Counted from the first letter of the stretch, positions 11,501 through 22,521 are shown. The stretch: DNA of 64,000 bases from Cyathus striatus (GCA_025738555.1 JAOVFP010000002.1:3596001-3660000); one strand, 5' to 3'. Made by a program: numbers and translations. Notes: a model not told the origin generated them from the letters alone.

Positions 11501-12756
11501 AAGTTCTTCTGCCTTGGAAATTCTAATAAACTCGACATAGTCGGAAACACATACCTGAAGTATTCCAACGCTTTATGGTAGAGGAAGATTCTCCCATTAT
11601 TGATTTTTATCCACCAACGTTCGAAATCGATATGAATGGAAAACGTATGGCCTGGCAAGGTGTTGCCCTTCTACCATTTATTGACGAGAAGCGTCTGCTG
11701 GATGCCATGGCACTCGAGTACCCTAATCTTACAGAGGAGGAACTCAAACGAAATCGTTGGGGGAATGATGTTATTTTTGCTTCGGATGAACATCCTATAT
11801 ATCCGTTCTATGAATCTCTCTATGGGAAGAGAAAAAATCAAGATGTACGGTTTTGTTTACTCTGTTGTTTTGTAAACTAATTTGTTAACTCAGCCGGTCC
11901 CCATCAATATTAACCTGAGCAAAGGTATGAGTGGAAGTGTTCTTCCTAATCCAGAGTGTCTACCAGGGTCAACCTACTATTGCCCTTTACCTACGCTCGA
12001 CCTACCTGACATAAAAAACGACCGATCTCTCTCAGTGCTATACTTCTTCCCAAAACAACTTACCCCCACCGATCAGTAATTTTAACCGGAGTAAAGAGAC
12101 CGCCTCGTGTCCTTTCAGCAAACGATCTCGAAGTAACTCGAAGCGGAGGACGAGGTCGCGGGCGCGGGGGGTGGGATCGTGGTGGCACTAATTCTGGAAG
12201 AGGGGGTGGGTGGAATAGCGGGGGACGAAATGATCCTTTCCACTCACGTCCTACTAATTATGGTGCAAATCAGAGTCATGGTCAAGGCAATTATGGAAAT
12301 GACCGCCCAGCTAATCGAGGATACGGTGGACGTGGGGGGAATACGTACCAGCAGAATTCTTACCCAGCACGGCCTCCGTATCAGTCCCAGCCGGCTTCTC
12401 AAGGCTATGGCGGCTATGGCAGCCAAGGAAATAATAGCGGGAGCTATGGTGCTATCAGAAGTACTCCTCCTAGTCGTTCTCAGTATCCTGTCAGTGGAGG
12501 ATACGTCGATACTCAACGGGGTGGAGGTTCGAATTACAATTCATATACGCACTCTGTACCTCCCTCAGGATATGGGGGGTACGGTGTAACTGGTAATACG
12601 ACCAACTTTGGCGGATACGACCAGAACCAAAGAGGCTATGACAACGGAGGACGTGGAGGCTATGGTGGACATGGTACTTCTCAACAGCAGAGTTACGGTG
12701 GATATCAGTCCAGAGGAGGACCCCCCGCTCGTGGCCGTGGAAGAGGTGGTTGGTGA
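8529..12756 (+). CDS. RAT1: 5'-3' exoribonuclease 2 (Rat1/Xrn2/Dhp1)
   Basis: Nuclear 5'-3' exonuclease that terminates RNA polymerase II and processes rRNA and snoRNA. Fifteen exons: 8529-8531, 8583-8631, 8682-8818, 8872-8901, 8960-9062, 9116-9229, 9279-9430, 9480-9605, 9659-10175, 10253-11042, 11098-11178, 11229-11286, 11338-11483, 11541-11844, 11894-12756. The first intron has a GC donor directly after the ATG, giving [11 protein letters not shown]. Catalytic-core motifs include [36 protein letters not shown] and [14 protein letters not shown]; the CCHC knuckle [14 protein letters not shown] marks Xrn2 over cytoplasmic Xrn1. The tail is a Gly/Tyr/Arg-rich repeat region. After PKQ near residue 930 the frame breaks at a C5 run (12063-12067); one extra C restores PHRSV and makes the summed exons divisible by three (1157 residues). 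Confidence 0.95.
8532..8582 (+). other. GC-AG intron directly after the RAT1 start codon
   Basis: ATG|gcacgt...ctacag|GGTGTCCCC. The GC donor is the only site that yields the conserved [11 protein letters not shown]; the nearby GT donor breaks the frame. Confidence 0.75.
12063..12067 (+). other. Apparent one-base deficit in RAT1
   Basis: Conserved reading up to FFPKQLTP is followed by a stop in frame, while the downstream frame reads [17 protein letters not shown], a known Rat1 C-terminal stretch. One extra C at this run joins them. No intron fits. Confidence 0.75.
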
Positions 12757-12949
12757 TCTAACTTATATTATTAATACCCGGACTGTACAAATAGTTTGTA
12801 TTAATCTTTCATGGCAATCACATTTGAAACGCATTTGAAAGATCCTAGTAGATACAAATAGTAATCACCACGGTAGATACTAGTACTGGCATCGTGACAT
12901 AAGTAGGAATGTATGAAAAATTTAGATCCGAATATATAGGTCAAGAGGG

Positions 12950-15336
12950 TTAGTATCCTCCTCCACGCCCATAACCACCTGGCATGGCATACCCTCCGTA
13001 TCCTCCACCCATTATCTGGGTACTTGGTCTCGGTATACATGTCATGTACAAAGAATAATTCTTCGCCTTTGCTTTATCCCTTTTTCTTTGCTTCTTCTCC
13101 TTCTGTCGCCTCTTCTTATCCAGTTTTGCTTCACGACGGCGACGAGCTATGTCAGCTAATTCAGCAGCGTTCGGTCTACCGTAAACACCTGATGTCGGAA
13201 TGTAATCAGACCCGTCCGACTCTTCAGAGCTTTCGCTGGAAGATGAAGCCGAAGAATCATTGTAATGCGGTAAATAATCTTCAATCATGCCAGCGCGAGG
13301 TCCAGACCGTCTTTCTTTCCCTTTGAATAAAACGAATTCGACACCGCGTGCTTTGAAGAAATTATCGTTCCATAAATCGACCAGCTCAGAAGCAAGTTCT
13401 GAGCGCTTCCGAGGGGGTGAGTTGGGAGGAACAGGGAGCCGACCAGCCCAAGCAAGAGACAAATCCTATGATATGTTTGATTAACGCAGTAGGAACATAT
13501 AACCAATAATTGCTTACTTCGATAAACCGTTTCCAATCCCCATCGTTTACATCATGGGGCAAGAGCGCTATCGGCATTCTAGGTTGATATTCTAAGCAAC
13601 TGTTCATGTTTTGGATCTTCATCGTTTCAAATGGTGTAAATGGTGCTGATGTGTTTATTATCCTATTAAACCCCTCTGGGGCTGCAAGCTGCTGTTCTCC
13701 AGGCATGGGTGAATGACCACCAAGTAACGGCGTAGCTCCTCCAATGCGAGGAGAAGCTTCTGGTCTTGGGAATGACATCGGCCCTTGAGGGTATCCGGAT
13801 ACTTGGGGGCCCATACCATGAATCGGCGTCGTTGACCTAGACTTCGAAGGAAAATTCACGTTGGTTTGCGGAATTGGTCGTCCCTCTAGTATGTGTCCGG
13901 GAGGATAGACCTGTGGTGCACCAGCGCTGGCTCCGAACGGAGTCATAGACCGAGCAATTGGATCGACAGCGCCAGGTGCTGGAGACGAGGAAAAACTTGA
14001 GCCTGGATAACCTGTATTCGCATTGTACGATATTTCAGCTGGTCGCATGTTTGGTGATGAGTTGGAATATGCAGTTCCTGCACCTCGATAAGGAGGGTGG
14101 GTACTGGAAGGCCTTGAGATGCTTTGACCGACGGAAGCTGGTGTATAAGCACCAGCAGATGCAGCATATCCAACAGGTCGTTCACCGTAATTACCGCTTA
14201 CAGCACGCGGTCTTTCGCCAGCCGCGTCTGATGTACCGTAGTTAACACTGTACTTGCGAGGTCGACTAAGCTTTCTCTCTCTCTCGGCTGAGTACCCTCC
14301 ATCTCGGATACCCATATCTCCGAATTGCCTATTCAGATCACCGTGACTGGCGCTTGCACTGACTTTACGGTCACGGGTATAAGGTGAAGTACCAGGAGGT
14401 ACACCATATGTGGAACCGCCTGAAGGTGCAACATACGGGGAGTTGCTATATGGTATTGCGCTGTATGCTGAGCTATTGGAGGGTTCGACAAACGGCGTAT
14501 AAGGACTAGGATACCCGGTGCTCCCAGCGGTTGAGTATCCTGTAGTACCGGTGGTTGGGAATGCAACGCCACCTTGCGGTAAAACTCCAGCATTGAAGCT
14601 CTTTCGGCGTTCACGACCTAGATTTGACTGGGCATCGCGTTCGCGGGCTCTACGGAGATCATCATCTTCTTGCTCACGAAGACGCCGAGAATCCTTTTCT
14701 TCTTTCTTTCTTCGCTTTTCTTCATCGCGCTGCCTAGATGAAGAGTATGGAGATGATGAGCGAGCATATTACCATAATAGAACAGCTGCTCCATACCAAT
14801 CCTTAAGGGCCTTTTGATCCTGGTTGTTAAGATAGTTCCTATTCCAGGACGAGGCAAACTCCTATGATGAGTTTATGTGAATGATATAGATATAGATCAC
14901 TGCAGATTCACTTGCCTGAGAAGCAGGTTGTGCACCAGCTGGGAGGATCTGCGTAGCCTCATTCGGAACCCATTGAATGCCACTTACAATCCCGTTTGCG
15001 GTTTGGTAGCTGAAGGCAAGTCGATGGTTTAGTAAACGCATAGACCATTAGTGCCTGCCAATGGGCTAACATACCTCGCAGCAACAGCTCTGAAAGCAAT
15101 AGATCGATGAGCGATCGAATGATTTTCTTCCGAACGGGAGACACAGTAATTAAGACGCACTTGAACGTATGATAGACGATTCTTCCATCAGGTCCAGTCG
15201 ACGTGGTGTATGTTATGGCACCAGGTGAAATCGAACTGGAAGTTGGAGCAGCAGCAACAGCAGGATACGGCTGTGGCTGGCTCGAATAAGATTGACTGTT
15301 GTCGACAACTTGATAGGGGGAAGGAGCCCTGTACAT
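12950..15336 (-). CDS. Conserved fungal protein of unknown function, 701 aa
   Basis: I do not recognise a named family. Six exons (15336-15161, 15089-15075, 15009-14916, 14861-14773, 14733-13518, 13465-12950) assemble into 701 residues with every phase agreeing. The N-terminus is Pro/Ser/Tyr-rich. A compact domain follows (SGIQWVPNEATQI, then EFASSWNRNYLNNQDQKAL and KDWYGAAVLLW), then a charged helix (KRRKKEEKDSRRLREQEDD), a long Tyr/Pro/Ser disordered region, a second ordered segment (FETMKIQNMNSCLEY, PHDVNDGDWKRFIEDLSLAW, LVDLWNDNFF) and a basic helix before a GGY-rich end. The two ordered blocks suggest a scaffold or RNA-associated protein, which is inference. Exon 2 is only 15 nt, and the intron 14862-14915 has a GC donor (gcaagt). 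Confidence 0.75.
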
Positions 15337-15782
15337 GGCGTTCGGAGATGGAGATTATGGAATACTGGATGATCACTTTCGAGAACAAAAAACGCCCTGC
15401 CTTCAGAGGAAGTGCGAGATGAAAAGGAGGAAAGAAATGAGGTGCCCTTAACCCACCGACCAAGTATAGATTGGCGGAGGGAGATTACGGCGAGCGCTTC
15501 TCTCGAGTACTTATGACTTATCAGGCTGCTGCATGCTGAATCCTGATGTCTTCTTGATCCATTTTGGTCCCTATTTCTGTTACGCAATCTGATTATCCTG
15601 CTGCCCATGACATATCAAATGTTCTTTTGGGACCCAGCTCACTGGACCGGACCGGGTCATTATATTAGTAGATACAACCAGAAAGGTTCATTATGATATA
15701 TAGCAACGAGTTGAAAAATCAAGCAAAACATTACAATGCAAATATCCATATAATATAGTAGAGCGGTATATCTGCACACCCT

Positions 15783-16667
15783 CTAGCCAAATCTCCAATA
15801 AAGAAGTATCAATACGAGTAGTGCAGCAGCACCCAAGGGTGCGTATTGTCGGATCATGGCTTGGATATTAATGTTTCGTGCAGCCCTTCGGTACTTCTCT
15901 GACTCAGAGCGAAGGGACGTTGACAGATGGGACATCCCTAGGAGCATGTTTACTTGATGTAGTATATTCTCAGATGAAATGGTACGTACTGTCTAAGGAA
16001 TCTCCTCTCCACAGAAGCTCCTCCATATTTTTAGTCATGATTCTCGTAACATCTTGTAAATCGTCGTTAAGCTTGTCCATGTGAGAAGATGCTGCAGTAG
16101 CTGTCCGTGTGTCACGATAGAGTCGAGCAGTCTTGGACATGAACGTATCTATCTGCGTTGTAAACAGTAAGCACATTACAAACACGGAATAGTGCTCACC
16201 AAACCCGACGAATGCGTACGGTTTTCGCACCGTGTCGACCTTTGGTCCATAGGTAGTAGCAAATTCTTTGGAAAGTTCATCAAGATATGAAAAGGCAAGC
16301 TTTCGAGGGTAGGATTTGTCTGCTATAGTAAGGAAAACGACATTTGCTGATATGAGGTAACTGTGACAGACAAACAGCGGTAAGAAGGAAGGGCCAAGAA
16401 TGCAGTTTGGCAGGTTACATACTGCAGTGTATATTGACCACTCTCAATGGAACAGCGAGGCTCTGCGTTCGGGGTGATTCGTCTGAAAATGAGTTTTGCC
16501 TGCTGCTTATGTTCCTGCAAGGCTTGCTCTGTCTAAGCGAAGTGACACGTCGGGGTCAGCTGCAAGCGCACAGCAGCAGAGAAGGAAACCAGCACCTGTT
16601 CGTCATCAACGCTTGCAGCAAGGGGCAGAGCATCTGAGGCTCTGGCTATAACGGTTGTGCGAACCAT
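15783..16667 (-). CDS. SEC22: R-SNARE Sec22
   Basis: Vesicle SNARE for ER-Golgi traffic. Five exons (16667-16596, 16532-16423, 16360-16200, 16148-15990, 15937-15783) give 218 residues. The N-terminal longin domain is unmistakable: MVRTTVIARASDALPLAAS, QYTLHYLISANVVFL, DKSYPRKLAFSYLDELSKEF. A SNARE helix follows (LNDDLQDVTRIMTKNMEELLWRGD) with Arg at the zero layer, so an R-SNARE. The protein ends in a single membrane anchor (APLGAAALLVLILLYW) as expected for a tail-anchored protein. The length is normal for the family. It is divergent from the MPO1-like gene with 195 bp between start codons. Confidence 0.95.
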
Positions 16668-16862
16668 GGCGACAGGGGAGAGTGGATGGAAAGGATGGGT
16701 GAACGACGACACTCGAGTGCTCAGAGTCAAAGCAAGGCCATAATGTTGTGTGACATGTGACGGGATGTGGATCATTCTCTGCTTTCATCCGGGGCCCCAG
16801 GCGCATCATATAACACTCCAGCCTCCCAACAACCTCCTGCGACATCTTTCCTCTGAGCCGTC

Positions 16863-17680
16863 ATGACCTCCACCTCCCTCTTCAATGTCAACCGCCAGGT
16901 AAACACCCACCTTGTCCTTTCTTTTGCCTTCCACACACCAACCTCCTTCCCTTAGCTCACCTTCTACGGTGCATATCACTCCAACAAGATTAATGTTCTG
17001 GTTCATATCATATGTGTTCCTATTATTCTTTGGTATCTTGCCATCTTCTCTGTTTTCTCTGGCTTACCCCGAAACCCAGGTCCTTCCAAGTAATGGCTTC
17101 CCAGATCCCCGTTCCGTCCTTTATTCCTGCAATTGACCACAAGTTCAACGATTATCTCATCTTCGATCTTAATGTCTCTGCCGTTATTGCCGTTCTCTAC
17201 CTGCTTTACTATTTCATTCTTGAGCCTACTGCCGCTGCAAGTTGCCCTCTATCCCGTCCTATGCTTATCGAACTCAGACTATCATCATTTCACAGCTACT
17301 ATATACCCCACAGATGATTTTGTCGTTGTTGACTGCCACTGCATTCTCACGCTCTTCTACCAGGATTGTTTACGCTGCCTTTATCCATGGCGTTTGCTGG
17401 ATTGCCCAGTTCCTGGGCCATGGGCTGGCCGAGAAACGTGCCCCGGCTCTTCTCGACAACCTGATAGGCGGTAAGTGTCAACCCCAATTATAGTTTCGAG
17501 CTCGTCTGCTCATCTAAACTTCTACCAGCGGTTGTACTCGCTCCCTTCTTTGTACATCTTGAGGTCCTCTTCAAGTTGGGGTACAAGCCCCAAATGCATA
17601 AACGCCTCAGGAATGAAATTGGCAAGGAAATTACCAAGGTCAGACAGATTGAGGCTGAGAAACGTCGAAAAGAATTATAG
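16863..17680 (+). CDS. MPO1: Mpo1-like (DUF962) ER membrane dioxygenase
   Basis: Family of Fe(II)-dependent 2-hydroxy fatty acid dioxygenases that shorten phytosphingosine-derived acyl chains in the ER. Five exons (16863-16898, 16956-17032, 17080-17236, 17296-17470, 17529-17680) give 198 residues. Motifs: LTFYGAYHSNKINVLVHIICVP with the paired His residues, a hydrophobic hairpin LNVSAVIAVLYLLYYFILEP, then IHGVCWIAQFLGHGLAEKR, PALLDNLIGGAVVLAPFFVH and LEVLFKLGYKP, the second His cluster and family tail. The third intron (17237-17295) has a GC donor (gcaagt); only this choice keeps ALLYTPQMILSLLTA in frame. Specific substrate is inferred from the yeast protein. Confidence 0.88.
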
Positions 17681-17913
17681 TCATCCATTTCTCCTAAATT
17701 TGTATTAATATAACGCGGATGCCTTCGGTATATTCTTTCGCCCTTGCTTATACCATGCTGTGGCCTCTTATGGTTTGTGAACGTAAATCGCTGCTTTGGA
17801 AAAAATTTCCAATGAAAACTCATGACGTCGTTGCAAGGCTATATATAATATTACACTCGGGATGTGGGCGCAATGGTAATATTCCAGTAGCTACGCGTCA
17901 TGTAATTCATTTA

Positions 17914-19305
17914 TCAGATAAGGCTGGCAGGAGGGGGAAGAGCGGGCTCTCCAATTGGAGTGACGTAGGCAGATGATAACCCGCCATCTACAGTAAAATC
18001 GGTACCCTATATGATCATAATAATTAAGTTGTAGGCGAAAGATTAATATTACATGAAACGTACCGTGACATAACTGCTTTCGTCGCTTGCAACTACATAT
18101 ATAAAAGTCAATGTGTTATGATTGAATTCATCTTAGTCAGTTACAACTTACGGAAAAGGGCAGCTTTTGCGAGCTCAATAGCTTCACCGAAACGACCCAT
18201 AGGTAGATGAACCAGTCGACGATCACGTTTTTCCTGCGTGTTCAGAAAGTCCATCAAAAGTGCTATAAAATCACTGTCAATTTCGGCTGTATTATTTGGT
18301 TTTATACATACGTGTCTTCAAAGGTCCCCTACGACTTGGCGTTAGTGCAGACTATATGGATAAGCAGTAAACATACGGGCATAGTGAATTGACACGAATA
18401 CCCTCACGCGCATGCACCATAGCCAGTTCGCGCGACATCGCCAGAACGGCGCCCTGTGTGGTCAGTTATATCGCCGACCGTAAAGAAATGAGAACCTTGC
18501 GTCATCGTACCTTGGATGCAGTGTCTAACGCCGCTGTCAGCTGGTTCAATGAATCGTTACATCTTCAAAACTACTCACAGGCAAGTTGAGGAGTCGCTGC
18601 ACCCATGATGGCGACGAAGCTAGCAGTGTTGATGATGCTTCCACCGACATGTAGTCCTTTCTTCTTATCGATGGGGTTTTTCTGCATGGCCAAAATGGCA
18701 TATTTGCAACCCCACCACACACCTTTCAAGTTGATTTGCATCGTCAAGTCCCAGATACGCTCCTCAGTATTGAGTGCATTGTCATCCTCGGGGTGCATAA
18801 TGCCTGGGCCATTATTAATATTATGCTTGTATATTTGACCGAAGTATAGCAAACCTGCATTGTTGAACTAAACAGTAGAAGTGTAGGTAAATAGTGTCCA
18901 GTCGTGCAATCACCATCTCGTACTCACCACTACATCCAACCTCCCAAATTCTTTCACGGCGAGATCAACGGCAGCCTTTACATCAGACTCCTTACCGACA
19001 TCTGTCTTAACAGCAATGGTTTTGACATTGGGATACCGACTCTTGATAATCTCGACGCCTTTCTCGGCGCCAGCGAGATTGATGTCTGCAAGCACCACGT
19101 TCGCACCTTCCTGTGCAAAAAGAATCGATGATTCAAGTCCTATTCCACTGTGAATTATCGAGGCTTAAGCACGAAGATAAGACACAGCTCATGGTACGCA
19201 CGATCCCGCTCCAGTTATGAGAGCAACCTACCGAAGTCAGATTCAAGCTTGTAGACATATAAGAACAAAAATGGTACTAACTTTGTCTTGAAGGCGTCCA
19301 GGCAT
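17914..19305 (-). CDS. Short-chain dehydrogenase/reductase
   Basis: NAD(P)-dependent oxidoreductase of unknown substrate, 282 residues. Eleven exons: 19305-19282, 19227-19202, 19147-18928, 18867-18855, 18803-18579, 18524-18511, 18453-18377, 18328-18312, 18262-18152, 18092-18064, 18006-17914. Cofactor motif GAGSGIG near residue 15, acidic residue after the second strand (VVLADIN), FNNAG, catalytic Ser in INTASF and YTASK, whose Tyr codon is split by the intron 18525-18578. The tail PMGRFGEAIELAKAALFLASDESSYVTG is typical of classical SDRs. Four exons are 13-17 or 24 nt, giving an unusually intron-dense gene. No neighbour suggests a pathway. Confidence 0.9.
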
Positions 19306-19688
19306 TGTGTGAGGTTTGTAACGATGGGTATAGATGGATGAAGAGAAGATAAGAAACCCTCTCCGATAAGCTTCCACTTGCTTAAGTACTTCAGCTGGAA
19401 TTCGCGATCTCATCTAGATCTCGTAACGTCTGATCGTTGATCGCGCGTGACAGTAGCACGTGTATTTGGCTGATTCTGTCACATCGCGACGAATAACGCG
19501 TCGTTTTAGGCGTCGTACAGCGTCGTACTCGTACTAGTACCCCCGTAAGTAAGTTGATGTGATTATAATTAGGGATGGAATGACTTTGACCTCAAAATCA
19601 AAATAGTAAGTGAAAAAAAATCCAGAATATTGTTAAAGTAAGATAAACCGAATATGTAGTAGTATGAATTTCATCAACAAGATCTCAG
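19306..19688. other. Intergenic spacer with AGTAC-type palindromic words
   Basis: No gene seen. The spacer contains a run of overlapping gtac/cgtac words near 19505-19545 (cgtcgtactcgtactagtac) and an A-tract near 19610. It separates the 3-prime end of one minus-strand gene from the start of the next, so it probably holds the dehydrogenase promoter. Confidence 0.45.
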
Positions 19689-21070
19689 CTATCTTAATGA
19701 CATTGGAAAGTCACTGGGGTAGCTGCTGCTTTCTGAGAACATATCGTCGAAGTCTATAATTCCAGGAACAGAGGAGCTCAACGAGCCAACGTCATTAGGC
19801 ATGTTATGAATGAGTTGTGAGGGGTCTCGAATGCCGTGCTCCTCACTAGGAACCTTTCGGGGTGTACTGATGTGAGTAGAATGAAGACCTTCATCCTCTG
19901 ACTCTGATTCAGTAGCAGAGTCATTGCTACTTGTGTTAATGTGACATGATGATATATTAGCTGGAAAAGCTTCGAGCGTTAAGTTAGCAGATACGACAGA
20001 CGATATATCCAGGTTTTTCATCTGAGAAAGAGGCTCCTCGTCCAATGTAGGCTTGCTGTTATTGGTGCTAGAAGAGTCAGAAGTATTTAGAATAGTGATA
20101 GTGATGCAATGGGAGCATTATTTACCCCGAATCATGTAATTGATGGTCCCATTGACAGGCTCGGGATGCATCCTCGATGTCTCGAAAGAAACCCAATGAG
20201 GCATGTCGCGAGACATTAAGATCATATTCCTGACTCTGAGAGCTGGGTATGCATTTTGGACGAGAATGGCTATCGGTTTGATCTTCATTGGATTGTAATG
20301 GAGACCTTTGAAGGGTAGCATGTGTTTCAGAGCGCGTCTGCTGGCTCTGAGACGAGTGGATGCAGAGTCCATTGAGTACTTCGGCATCTTCAGGAGACAG
20401 AAATACTGGATGTGCCTTGTGCATATTCTGAGTTTGAGAGGAGGGAATATAATCTAGAATATTGACGGGTACGACTTCTGTAGAGACTTCGCATGACGTG
20501 GTCGCATGGGGAGAATTACAGTTGTATTGCGATGAAGATGGTCCGACGTGTAATGAATGCCGCCGCATTAACGGGTGCGACATTGGGATATGTGCTTGTT
20601 TCGGGATGGCTTCAGAACTGGGCACCGAGGGCGACGGTAACGTAGTGCACTGGCGTCTGGCATCGGTCCTGCTTGGTGGAGTACTTTGGACCACAACTTT
20701 ATCTTTTCCCTTACTGTATGAATCTAGAGGCGCCGTATCAGCGCTATAGAGTCGCAACAAAGGTGAAAGAGTAATGACCTGGTGTCGTGGTAGCTTGCTT
20801 AGTGGCAGATGTAGGGAAATTCGAAGCAGAGTGCTTCTTAGTATAACTGGAGGCATCTTTTGGAATTGAAGTCTGGAAGAAACTCGAGATGCTTGATGTT
20901 TTCTGGTTCACTTTCGTTCTAGAACGTTTCGGTGGGGAGGCGTCCTTGCCTTCTGGATCATTTGAAGACGCCTTGCGTTTACCGCTAGAGTTCTCCTTTC
21001 GTTCCGCTGATCCCCTGATCCTTGGAAAAAAACTGGTAATGGGTGGTTCTCCAGTGAGATGCCTTGACAT
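19689..21070 (-). CDS. Unknown protein with PIP-box-like and SSQ motifs
   Basis: Not a recognised family. Three exons (21070-20779, 20723-20126, 20067-19689) close in frame at 422 residues. The start is ATG 21070; an upstream TTG is not used. The N-terminal basic region has two similar peptides, EPPITSFFPRIRG and SSISSFFQTS, both resembling a PCNA-interacting I-x-x-F-F core without the canonical Gln. Residues about 100-300 are disordered and carry repeated SSQ motifs: YIPSSQTQ, CIHSSQSQQ, CIPSSQSQ. SQ/TQ clusters are typical ATM/ATR-kinase targets. The C-terminal third is acidic (SATESESEDEG, FDDMFSESSS). Together with its divergent dUTPase neighbour this suggests a replication or DNA-damage factor, which is inference. 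Confidence 0.7.
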
Positions 21071-21214
21071 TAAACTTGAGTTAAGAGACTGGTCAAGCTT
21101 CAAGAGTGGGATACATCATGTCATTATAACTTTATGTAAGTAATATCGCGTTTCAAACTCAGTTCATGCGTTCCAACAAAACCTTCCACCAAATATTACC
21201 CTCTTCCTTTCACG

Positions 21215-21952
21215 ATGGACAACGAAGCTCCTCAACTTAAGAAAAGAAAGATGTCTCCAGCACCTGCTACTCAGCAACCTCTTGCTCCGGTGTCCAATCT
21301 TCTTATCAAAAGACTTTCTGACAGGGCCAGGCTACCAACGCGTGGGTCTCCTCTTGCAGCGGGATACGACTTGTACAGGTACGATAAACAACGTGTTCTT
21401 ACTCCAAATTTTATAAGTTCGCGTTAGTGCCGAAAGTAAAGTCATTCCAGCACATGGAAAAGCACTTGTAGATACGCAGATCTCAATCGCCGTTCCAGCT
21501 GGTACTTATGGTCGCGTCGCTCCCAGGAGTGGCTTGGGTTCGTCATTCGCGAAAACGCCATTGTGTCGCATACTAAATATATTACTCATAGCATCAAAGT
21601 TCATGATCGATACAGGGGCAGGGGTAATCGACGCCGACTATCGAGGTGTTGTTTTTGTATTGCTCTTTAATTTGTCGGACAAGGATTTCCAAGGTACGCC
21701 TTGTCCGACCACTGGATTTTCTGATTGAGCTCATTCATCAAACAGTGAACGAGGGAGATCGTATAGCGCAGCTGATTATCGAAAGAATTTATACCCCAGA
21801 AATCCTAGAAGTCCAGGTAACGATGCTCAATAATATCACCCACAGTTATTCTGACTAGAATGTATCAGGACCTTGACGAAACGCTTCGTGGAGCCGGTGG
21901 GTTTGGATCGACTGGAGGACATAGCCAATTGTCCAGTGCCCCAGCGATTTGA
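21215..21952 (+). CDS. DUT1: dUTP diphosphatase (trimeric dUTPase)
   Basis: Hydrolyses dUTP to dUMP and diphosphate, keeping uracil out of DNA and supplying dTMP synthesis. Five exons (21215-21378, 21428-21537, 21592-21693, 21746-21816, 21869-21952) give 176 residues. All five trimeric dUTPase motifs are present in order: [30 protein letters not shown] and the C-terminal GGFGSTGGH. The first 35 residues form a basic, disordered extension ([10 protein letters not shown]) that could be a nuclear localisation signal. Start codon lies 144 bp from the divergent SSQ-motif gene. Confidence 0.95.
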
Positions 21953-22074
21953 TTATGATAAGACTGTCTGAATTTCTTCGTGTAGATATAGCAAACATCG
22001 AATGTTGAGCGTTGAACCTTCGATTACGTATTATGTGTTGATATAGTGTATAAGGGAAGACCGTCTACCTTTCC

Positions 22075-22521
22075 TCATTGCTTTTTCTGTGCATCCACGA
22101 CATAAAACCCATCCATTGTTCGAACAGCATGCTTCAACAACTTGCGCCCGTCTTCTTGAGACTCACTGGGCTTGAATTTCCTGCGCCTATCTGCATCCTC
22201 CTGCTCGAACCGGCTAACGACATGTATGTGGCGTGCGTCAACGAGTTTGACGGCTTCGATGAGTCTGACCAACTCTTGTATCTCTCGGGTTATACGTGCA
22301 TGTTCGAGTGAGTCTTCTTGTGGAGGTATTAGGGCAGAAAGCTCATGAAGACGCTTGAGTGTTTGGGGGGAGATTTCGGGGGACGGATACGACGACAGCA
22401 GTTCATTGACAGACCAGGTGGGCCGTAGTGGAAGGCCATATTGGTCGGTTTGATGCGATAGATTGGAGAGGTGTCGTCGGTGGTGGTTAAGGATTGGCAA
22501 ACAACGAGGGATGAATGCCAT
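22075..22521 (-). CDS. GatC-like mitochondrial amidotransferase subunit
   Basis: Single-exon gene, 148 residues, beginning at an ATG and starting with an Arg-rich mitochondrial-type leader (MAFIPRCLPILNHHRRHL). The middle has WSVNELLSSYPSPEISPQTLKRLHELSALIPP, a pattern like the N-terminus of GatC-type subunits where the helix begins at the 'L..L..L' positions, followed by the acidic/hydrophobic helix ITREIQELVRLIEAVKLVD. GatC stabilises the GatA/GatB enzyme that converts Glu-tRNA(Gln) to Gln-tRNA(Gln) in mitochondria. The assignment is by eye; another small mitochondrial coiled-coil protein is possible. Its divergent partner also looks like a mitochondrial translation protein. Confidence 0.6.
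   Translation of the reverse strand: MAFIPRCLPILNHHRRHLSNLSHQTDQYGLPLRPTWSVNELLSSYPSPEISPQTLKRLHELSALIPPQEDSLEHARITREIQELVRLIEAVKLVDARHIHVVSRFEQEDADRRRKFKPSESQEDGRKLLKHAVRTMDGFYVVDAQKKQ

Noticed and set aside
12040..12085. Programmed ribosomal frameshift in RAT1
   Set aside because: The zero-frame bases before the break do not form an X-XXY-YYZ slippery site, and the same one-base deficit recurs in unrelated genes, which points to a data artefact.
18511..18545. Catalytic Tyr replaced by Asp in the short-chain dehydrogenase
   Set aside because: This appears only if the first AG acceptor (ending cag at about 18534) is used. The second acceptor (ttag, exon from 18524) gives the canonical YTASK and correct spacing, so the enzyme is intact.
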